The notes under the pieces: model-generated
What the model saw: only the letters and a program-made list of their open reading frames with translations
Told to the model about the DNA's origin: nothing
Database searches by the model: none
In this document: piece by piece, positions 58,377-64,000 of the stretch
Layout: every line of letters starts with the position of its first letter
How positions within the stretch are numbered: the stretch's first letter is position 1
Made by a program: the position numbers and the translations under genes
Assembly: GCA_035515795.1 (NCBI GenBank)
Contig: DATJAY010000005.1
Span: 124,001-188,000 of the forward strand
DNA length: 64,000 nt
DNA from: Candidatus Acidiferrales bacterium
GTDB taxonomy: Bacteria; Bacteroidota; Ignavibacteria; Kryptoniales; JAKASW01
Reading direction: 5' to 3'

Positions 58377-59936
58377 TTAGTTTTTCGAATTCATTTGAAA
58401 ATTGAAGTTCAATCTCAAGGTATCGCCCGGATTAATTTTTAAATTCTGTATGATGTCTTGAAACGAGGGGTTATGAATTCTCAATTTACGGACGCCCGCG
58501 GACACAATAACAGGTTTGCTCAATGGGGTAGTATCCCTCTTTAGATCATCTACATAGATATCCCCCCACGGGGTAACTGTCACGAAAACATATCCTGCGT
58601 TTTTCAAAAAGTCCGCTTCTATCGTTGAAAGATTTTTTGGGCGTACATCAACTTCCTTCACGATCGGCACAAAGATCGGATTATTGAACGTGAGAGTGTG
58701 TTTGCCGACAGGAAATTTTATTGATCCGGCAATCGGAGTCCTGCCGATGTACTCACTGTCTATATCAACCTCAGCCCATGGGTTACAGGTAATCGATATA
58801 TATCCAGAGTCGGTCGATGTATGAGCAGTTTTCAATGTACTCGACGTCGGCACAGCATGGACCAGAGGATTTTCGTTCAAGGTGGTTTTCTTAGGAGACA
58901 TCTTGGACTCGGCGGTACTTTCTCTCATGTTGGTGCCGGGATTTTCTTTTTCCACCACGGCACCGTAGGAAGTATCGATTGCCTTTGTTGCGGGAGTTTT
59001 CATGCCCCGCCCAGTTGAGTTGATGAAGAAGTATATCAGAATCGACGCAGGAATCAACACCAATCCAATCGCAGCAAGAACCGGTTTGTTCTTGCCTTTC
59101 GCGACCAACCTCTTGATTTTCTTCATCCCTTTTCTCTCGCCCGTTAGAGAGTCCAGGAAATCGGCTGCCTCTTCTGCAGATGAGAATCTCATCCTTTTGT
59201 CCGGAGCGAGAAGGCGCTTCAAAAACTCAGACATCATCGGTGAAAACTTCTCCGACAATTTTTCAATTGATTCCGGACGGAAGTTTTGTATTCTATTTAT
59301 ACACTCAGCATAAGAACTACCTCGAAGGATTTGCTCGCCCGTAAGAGTTTCGATCAACGTGACTCCAAGCGAGAACAAGTCGGTTCTGGCATCGACGGTC
59401 TCGCCCCGCGCTTGTTCCGGAGACATATATGCCGGCGTGCCTATCAGACTGCCTTCCATGGTGAGCGAAGGCGCATTGGAAACCGCGGCAAGTCCGAAGT
59501 CGGTCACTTTGATGATTCCGCTTTGCGAGACAAGAATATTTCCTGGTTTTATGTCTCTGTGCACCACTCCCTTTCCATGAGCGTAAGAAAGCGCATTCAG
59601 AACTGAAGCTGCGACTTTTGTCATCAGTTCTTCGGAATGTTCGCTGTCGAGAAGCATTTTCTCCAGCGATTTCCCTTCCACATATTCCATGACGATAGCC
59701 GGCGCCCCGTCGATCTCAGTCAGGTCATACACCTGCACGATGTTCTCACATTGAAGTATCGCGCAGGCTTTTGCTTCCCGGGTGAATCTGGTTGCCAGAT
59801 TTTTATCGCGCAGCAAATATTTGTGGAGGATCTTAAGCAGAACGATTCTATCGAGGATGCTCTGGTGCGCTTTATAAACGGATGTTGTATTGCTCTCGCT
59901 TATTTTTTCCAGGATCGCAAAACTACTTTGACTCAC
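58377..59936 (-). CDS. Ser/Thr protein kinase (PknB-like) with two PEGA domains and degenerate glycine loop
   Basis: A 519-residue membrane kinase: catalytic domain (10-262), membrane helix (284-305), Ser/Thr-rich linker, PEGA domains at about 378-443 and 448-513. Lys35, Glu54, HRD (126-128), Asn133 and DFG (146-148) are intact, followed by SPE (172-174). The glycine-rich loop, normally IGEGGMG, reads ISESNTT (12-18): all three glycines are replaced. That could reduce or alter ATP binding, so activity is uncertain. The gene starts within the sigma-54 activator gene (14-nt overlap); the two are probably one signalling unit. Confidence 0.93.
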   Translation of the reverse strand: MSQSSFAILEKISESNTTSVYKAHQSILDRIVLLKILHKYLLRDKNLATRFTREAKACAILQCENIVQVYDLTEIDGAPAIVMEYVEGKSLEKMLLDSEHSEELMTKVAASVLNALSYAHGKGVVHRDIKPGNILVSQSGIIKVTDFGLAAVSNAPSLTMEGSLIGTPAYMSPEQARGETVDARTDLFSLGVTLIETLTGEQILRGSSYAECINRIQNFRPESIEKLSEKFSPMMSEFLKRLLAPDKRMRFSSAEEAADFLDSLTGERKGMKKIKRLVAKGKNKPVLAAIGLVLIPASILIYFFINSTGRGMKTPATKAIDTSYGAVVEKENPGTNMRESTAESKMSPKKTTLNENPLVHAVPTSSTLKTAHTSTDSGYISITCNPWAEVDIDSEYIGRTPIAGSIKFPVGKHTLTFNNPIFVPIVKEVDVRPKNLSTIEADFLKNAGYVFVTVTPWGDIYVDDLKRDTTPLSKPVIVSAGVRKLRIHNPSFQDIIQNLKINPGDTLRLNFNFQMNSKN

Positions 59937-61422
59937 CGCCCCATTCCTTTATCCTGTATTGAAGCCACCTGAGTGATACGCCTAATTTCTCTGCAGTACG
60001 AGTTCTGTTGCGGCCGGTTTCGGTAAGAGTTTTTTCGACGAGCCTTCGTTCAAATTCTTCCAGGGTTTGTCCGCTTTGGAGAAGTTCTTCTTCTGAGTAC
60101 TGCTGTAGCTTCAGATCTTCGTCAGACAACTCGTCGCTCCTTGAAAGGACCACTGCTCGCTCGATTACGTTTTGAAGCTCACGGACATTACCATTCCATG
60201 GATGCATGAGAAGGCGAGCCATTGCACTGCCGCCAATATTCCTCACATATCTTCCATGCGTTTCAGAGGCTTTTCTTAAAAAGAAATTTGCCAGCACGGG
60301 AATATCCTCGGCACGGTCTCTGAGAGGCGGGAGGTGAATTTCCACGATATTGAGCCTGAAATACAAATCCTCTCTGAATTTTTCTTTCTTGATTTCCTCG
60401 GTGAGACTCTTGTTAGTGGCCGAGATTATCCGTACGTCAACCTTGATATTTTCCACCCCGCCGAGTCTTCTTATCTCTTTTTCTTGAAGCACACGAAGCA
60501 GCTTTCCCTGCAATGACGGCGGGAGATCGGCCACTTCGTCGAGAAAAAGTGTTCCACCTTCCGCGTATTCGATCAAACCTTTCTTATCGGAAGTTGCTCC
60601 CGTGAAAGCACCTCTCTTGTATCCGAACAGCTCGCTCTCAAGAAGTTGTTCAGGGATCGCAGAACAATTTATTGCCATGAAAGGCTTTTCTCTCCGGGAA
60701 CCCTGTTCATGTATTGCGCGGGCGATCAATTCCTTGCCTGTTCCGCTCTCGCCGGTAATCAGAACGGAGACATCGGTGTCAACAACGCGGTGGACAAGAT
60801 CCAAGACTCCCTTCCAAATCTTGCTCTTTCCTATGATCCCAGGAAAAAGATCCGAGCTGGCAACCTGATTTTTAAGCCGGGTGTTTTCAGTTTTAAGATC
60901 ATCATATTGTCTTGCATTCTCTACGGCAACGGCCGCCAAATTTCCGAATACCGCGAGGAACTTCAACGTTTCCTCGTTAAATTTCCGTCGAGACTTCGTG
61001 CTGTCCAGATAAATCGCGCCGGTGGTCTTGTCTTGTATGACGGCACCTGTTTGACGGAGGCGGAGCGGTACGCAGATTATAGAGAGTATTTGTTGTGCCA
61101 CTATGCTGCGCGACGCCTCAAATCTTTCGTCGTTGAGAGCATCAAAAGTCATAATCGGCTCACCGCTTGCAAGAACCTTATTGATAACGGAGGAAGATGC
61201 GGCAGACTCGTCGGCCTCCTTCCTGCTGCTGAAATTTTTGCTTGCAACAACGTTAAAACCGTTTTGCTCGTTCACCATGACGATGTATCCCCGCTCGGCG
61301 TCAAGATGCGCCATGGCAGTCTCCAGCACCTTCTCGGTCAGTTCTTGCCGATCGAGAATCGAATTGATTTTCTGGGTTATTTCGTATAATACGGTAAAAT
61401 TATCCTTCACATGATCAGACAT
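59923..61422 (-). CDS. GAF-domain sigma-54-dependent transcriptional activator
   Basis: A 499-residue activator: N-terminal GAF domain (about 20-168), AAA+ domain with GESGTGKE (224-231), GAFTGA (271-276), TLFLDEVADLP and WNGNVRELQNVIERAVVL, then a Fis-type helix-turn-helix (NRTRTAEKLGVSLRWLQYRI). There is no receiver domain, so control is by a ligand of the GAF domain or by the kinase encoded in overlap. It follows the lipoprotein gene by 12 nt. Target promoters are unknown; no good -24/-12 site was found upstream of its own operon. Confidence 0.95.
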   Translation of the reverse strand: MSDHVKDNFTVLYEITQKINSILDRQELTEKVLETAMAHLDAERGYIVMVNEQNGFNVVASKNFSSRKEADESAASSSVINKVLASGEPIMTFDALNDERFEASRSIVAQQILSIICVPLRLRQTGAVIQDKTTGAIYLDSTKSRRKFNEETLKFLAVFGNLAAVAVENARQYDDLKTENTRLKNQVASSDLFPGIIGKSKIWKGVLDLVHRVVDTDVSVLITGESGTGKELIARAIHEQGSRREKPFMAINCSAIPEQLLESELFGYKRGAFTGATSDKKGLIEYAEGGTLFLDEVADLPPSLQGKLLRVLQEKEIRRLGGVENIKVDVRIISATNKSLTEEIKKEKFREDLYFRLNIVEIHLPPLRDRAEDIPVLANFFLRKASETHGRYVRNIGGSAMARLLMHPWNGNVRELQNVIERAVVLSRSDELSDEDLKLQQYSEEELLQSGQTLEEFERRLVEKTLTETGRNRTRTAEKLGVSLRWLQYRIKEWGGESK

Positions 61423-61434
61423 ATGAGTTCCAGC

Positions 61435-62433
61435 TTATTGTGACGGCACGAAGAAAGCAGCTTCGTGCGAGCAAGCGCTATTTCCAAACTGGTCCACTAC
61501 CGCAACAGTCCAATAATAATTCCCGTGGGGTAATCCAGGTAAAGAACTCGGATAGGAGTAATTTATTGTATCTGGGTTAGTCCCTGGGTTAATCTCCGAC
61601 TTTGACCAAATTGTTCCGCCCGCCAGGCTTACCACCTGCAACTGGTAAGTATATTCGAACGAAACTATTACCCGACCCCAACTGAACACCGGATAATTAG
61701 TTGTTGTATCTTGAAACGGTGACGTTGGTAAAGGCTCAGATTCTATGATTCTCGTGACATAAAATCCGGGGCTCAGCCCGATACCGTTTTCCCGGTCGAT
61801 CGCGACAACTTCAAATTGTTTTCCGATAAGCCATTGGAGATCATTGTTCGGGAGCGAATCCGCATTGATAGTAACCTGATAGACATTTAGAGCAGCGTTG
61901 TAATTCATGCCGAAGGTGAGAGAATCAATCTTCACATAAACTGTGTCCACGTCCAGGGGGCCGTCAGGATCCGTAACGCTGGCAGAAACCGATGCGGTAT
62001 AAACAGGTCCCGGATACCAATGATCAGTCTTGTTTGTTATGACCACCGCATTGTTTGCCTGCGGAAGTGCATCCAGATGAACCAGCGTGTCGAGAGTTCC
62101 ACCGACGAGCATGGCTATTCTTAACGTATCGTTTAGGTATGAAGATTTTGTTATCACTACAGAGATACTTCCAGATGGCGCATTTGGAAAACTGAAGCTT
62201 CCATCTGCCGCGGTTACCTGCGCCAAGTTCGTGCCTTCGATTGTTACCAATGCTCCGGAGATTCCTACGCTGAGTGAATTCAAAATCAGCACTTTCCCTG
62301 AAAGGTTTCCATCGGTCGTGTGGTTGGGCGAACCCGGGTCTAAAGGATTATCGCGGGGTGCGTCCGGAGCGCAGCCGTTGAGAATCGCGGCAGAAAGCCA
62401 TAACGTCACCAGGATGGTTTTGAAGTTCCTCAT
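61435..62433 (-). CDS. Lipoprotein with carboxypeptidase-regulatory-like domain
   Basis: A 332-residue lipoprotein (lipobox LNGC, Cys21), then RDNPLDPGSP, a carboxypeptidase-regulatory-like domain (about 43-120: LSGKVLILNSLSVGISGALVTIEG) and an Ig/FN3-like C-terminal half. AGAAGGAGC ends just before the ATG at 62433, which opens the leader. It is the first gene of the operon of activator, kinase and secreted proteins. It may be the surface component of that pathway, by context only. Confidence 0.8.
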   Translation of the reverse strand: MRNFKTILVTLWLSAAILNGCAPDAPRDNPLDPGSPNHTTDGNLSGKVLILNSLSVGISGALVTIEGTNLAQVTAADGSFSFPNAPSGSISVVITKSSYLNDTLRIAMLVGGTLDTLVHLDALPQANNAVVITNKTDHWYPGPVYTASVSASVTDPDGPLDVDTVYVKIDSLTFGMNYNAALNVYQVTINADSLPNNDLQWLIGKQFEVVAIDRENGIGLSPGFYVTRIIESEPLPTSPFQDTTTNYPVFSWGRVIVSFEYTYQLQVVSLAGGTIWSKSEINPGTNPDTINYSYPSSLPGLPHGNYYWTVAVVDQFGNSACSHEAAFFVPSQ

Positions 62434-62620
62434 GCTCCTTCTACTCATGTCCAGTTTATCAACGAAAGGGTGGAAAATCAAGTAGCATCAGGCTTATGCA
62501 TAAGAGGGTTGGCGATATTGGAGTGTTGACGGAGAAATGCCGGGCAGAAACTACATGGGCCCGCTCTCGCGGTCTATTCGAGCTAAAGAAGAAATGCAAC
62601 GAGAAACGGGAAAAAAATAT

Positions 62621-62884
62621 TTATCCGTTTCGAATGACTTTGATAATCGAACCTGCTACCGAGTTGAGTACTTCGTCGGAGTTGTAGAAGCCTCCTTCGA
62701 TCCTGCTGCGTATCTCAGAGAGTTTATTTTGAATCTGCACGTCATGAAGTCTCTTAGCTTCAGGTGAGAGCTCCACCTTGTCGCTTGTATTTTGTACGGA
62801 TTGCTTTTCTGAAAGATCCACTTTCTTCTTGACTTCCTTCGTGTTTTCAAAACTTGTTACAGAATCAATTGGGTTAATAGCCAT
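62621..62884 (-). CDS. flgM: Anti-sigma-28 factor FlgM
   Basis: An 87-residue small protein: an unstructured N-terminal half (AINPIDSVTSFENTKEVKKK), then KVELSPEAKRLHDVQIQNKLSEI and IRSRIEGGFYNSDEVLNSVAGSII, typical of FlgM, which holds flagellar sigma-28 until the hook is complete. AAGGAGGG upstream fixes the ATG at 62884 and rules out a longer reading. It follows the FlgN/FliT-like gene by 10 nt. Confidence 0.9.
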   Translation of the reverse strand: MAINPIDSVTSFENTKEVKKKVDLSEKQSVQNTSDKVELSPEAKRLHDVQIQNKLSEIRSRIEGGFYNSDEVLNSVAGSIIKVIRNG

Positions 62885-62894
62885 AGCGCCCTCC

Positions 62895-63320
62895 TTAAGT
62901 CTTATCCCGCTCATTAACTATTGAAACAGGATATGTGGCCACCGCCTTGCGAGGCCCCGCCAAATAAATATTTTCTGGCGGGAGATGCCGCAGGGCGGCA
63001 TAAGTAGCGATGTCCTTCGCTTTTCTCATATTGGCGAGTTCCTTTAGCAGCGTGGTGGTTTTTGCTCTTATCACGTTCGTTGCCTCGGAAACGTCCTGTT
63101 GTATATTTTTCATCAACAAATTCATCTCATCTAATATATCGGAACTTGTTGTTGAGACTTTAACCTCGACGAGAGCCTTCAAATCTTCGACCAGTTCACG
63201 ACGTTCACCCATTAGCCTCATAGATTCGCTCAAATCGCCGTCTTTTACCGACTTTCTTAACGTGGAGGCATTCTCCGCTAAACTACGAGTTATTCTCAAC
63301 GCTTTCGCTTCTGTATTCAT
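62895..63320 (-). CDS. FlgN/FliT-like flagellar chaperone (putative)
   Basis: A 141-residue mostly helical coiled-coil protein (SLAENASTLRKSVKDGDLSES, MNLLMKNIQQDVSEATNVIRA). Sequence similarity to a named family is not clear to me, but the helical content, length and position between fliD and flgM fit the FlgN/FliT export chaperones. In that role it would hold hook-associated proteins or FliD before secretion. Confidence 0.6.
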   Translation of the reverse strand: MNTEAKALRITRSLAENASTLRKSVKDGDLSESMRLMGERRELVEDLKALVEVKVSTTSSDILDEMNLLMKNIQQDVSEATNVIRAKTTTLLKELANMRKAKDIATYAALRHLPPENIYLAGPRKAVATYPVSIVNERDKT

Positions 63321-63361
63321 ATCGATTCTTAAATCAACATTTTAAGTTCACACTGCAAGAT

Positions 63362-64000
63362 CTACAACAAACCACTTGTTGACATGTTACTCCAGATGCT
63401 GCTGAGAGAGCTTTGGGTTTGGTTCAGCTGAATCAAGAGTGACTCATACGCGGTGAATTGACTGCGCATGGCATCAGCCTGAATGTTAATGCTTGATTGC
63501 ATCGAGTTTATCATGTCATTCATCGAATTGATCTGGTCCTGCGATCCGTTTATCTTTTGGTCCATCACTCCACCCGGCTGTGAAAATGATTTCACCAGGT
63601 TGTCGAGCTGCACGGCAACTCCGTCAGTAGAATTGAATAAATCGCTCACGGCCGAAGGGTTCGAGGTCAAAGCGCTCGTAAATGTGGACTGGTCGCCGAG
63701 GGAAAGGGTTCCGTCATTATTGAGAGTTATGCCAATTGCGTTCAACGAATTAGGGTTACCGCTTTTCACGGAATTTACCGGGCTCATTAGAATATTCTGC
63801 AATGCCATCTGCAGGTTCATGAATGTAACGTCGCCCGCAAGCGGGGCACGGGTGACCGCAGCATTGGAACTGCCAGAAGAACTGCTTGTGGTGTCCCTCA
63901 TGTTTTGTGTTAATGACGAAATCAGTGTGTTATAAGAATTGATAAAATTCTGAACGGTAGATTGGATTGCGTTCGTGTCCGGTGCGATCGTCAGCGTTAC
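63362..64000 (-). CDS. fliD: Flagellar filament cap protein FliD, C-terminal part (cut by window edge)
   Basis: The minus-strand frame stays open from 63362 to the window edge (212 residues), beyond the first internal Met at 63901: the upstream part reads TIAPDTNAIQSTVQNFINSYNTLISSL, which matches the FliD C-terminal family. ITLNNDGTLSLGDQSTFTSAL and the C-terminal coiled coil (QDQINSMNDMINSMQSS) follow. FliD caps the growing filament. The gene opens the minus-strand set fliD-flgN/fliT-flgM. Confidence 0.93.
   Translation of the reverse strand, partial: VTLTIAPDTNAIQSTVQNFINSYNTLISSLTQNMRDTTSSSSGSSNAAVTRAPLAGDVTFMNLQMALQNILMSPVNSVKSGNPNSLNAIGITLNNDGTLSLGDQSTFTSALTSNPSAVSDLFNSTDGVAVQLDNLVKSFSQPGGVMDQKINGSQDQINSMNDMINSMQSSINIQADAMRSQFTAYESLLIQLNQTQSSLSSIWSNMSTSGLL

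Overview
The window looks like a chromosomal segment of a Gram-negative, LPS-making member of the FCB group (Bacteroidota/Chlorobi side), most like the Ignavibacteria and relatives. This is inference from gene content, since no marker gene was searched. Supporting signs are the lpxC-fabZ fusion, two secreted proteins with the C-terminal sorting domain of type IX secretion (NPFNPTT / NPFNPST motifs), a TonB-dependent receptor with a carboxypeptidase-like N-terminal domain, BamA/Skp, and flagellar genes (fliD, flgM), which typical Bacteroidia lack. There are no rRNA or tRNA genes, CRISPR arrays, insertion sequences or phage genes, so this is a gene-dense housekeeping and envelope region with a few accessory clusters.

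Layout. 0-10 kb: the start of a phosphomannomutase-like gene (minus strand), a small lipoprotein, an OPT-family transporter closed by tandem terminators, a secreted sortilin-like beta-propeller protein, a YncE-propeller/phosphoesterase fusion, and deoC. 10.4-17.5 kb: a striking cluster made of a membrane-anchored GcvH-like protein, a four-[4Fe-4S] ferredoxin, an NrfD/HybB-type quinone-interacting membrane protein, a second GcvH-like protein with an N-terminal Cys cluster, a sensor kinase with two c-heme-like motifs, and a sigma-54 response regulator. A good -24/-12 promoter candidate precedes it. Both GcvH-like proteins lack the lipoylated lysine and no molybdopterin or hydrogenase catalytic subunit is present. 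This is the best candidate here for an undescribed system. 17.5-21.2 kb: archaemetzincin-type protease, GNAT acetyltransferase, ComEC.

21.5-31.1 kb: the envelope block uppS-bamA-skp-skp-lpxD-lpxC/fabZ-lpxA, followed by a LipM-like octanoyl/lipoyl transferase and panB. 31.3-36.5 kb: an unrecognised four-gene surface cluster (PEGA-like membrane protein, two FN3/propeller lipoproteins, a beta-barrel protein). 36.6-46.1 kb: information-processing and regulatory genes (zinc-ribbon protein, cold-shock protein with a long leader, ybeY, smg, topA, xer recombinase, hpf, hprK, an SDR enzyme, a PflX-like radical SAM protein). 46.2-48.6 kb: a small acidic ORF and cstA.

48.7-64 kb is almost wholly minus strand: a TonB receptor overlapping a lipoprotein gene, a C45-type Ntn hydrolase, a SPOR protein, then a probable six-gene operon (lipoprotein, GAF/sigma-54 activator, Ser/Thr kinase with PEGA domains and a degenerate glycine loop, Kelch type IX cargo, TPR-like envelope protein, large type IX cargo) ending at a strong GNRA-loop terminator. 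The right end holds flgM, a FlgN/FliT-like gene and the 3' part of fliD.
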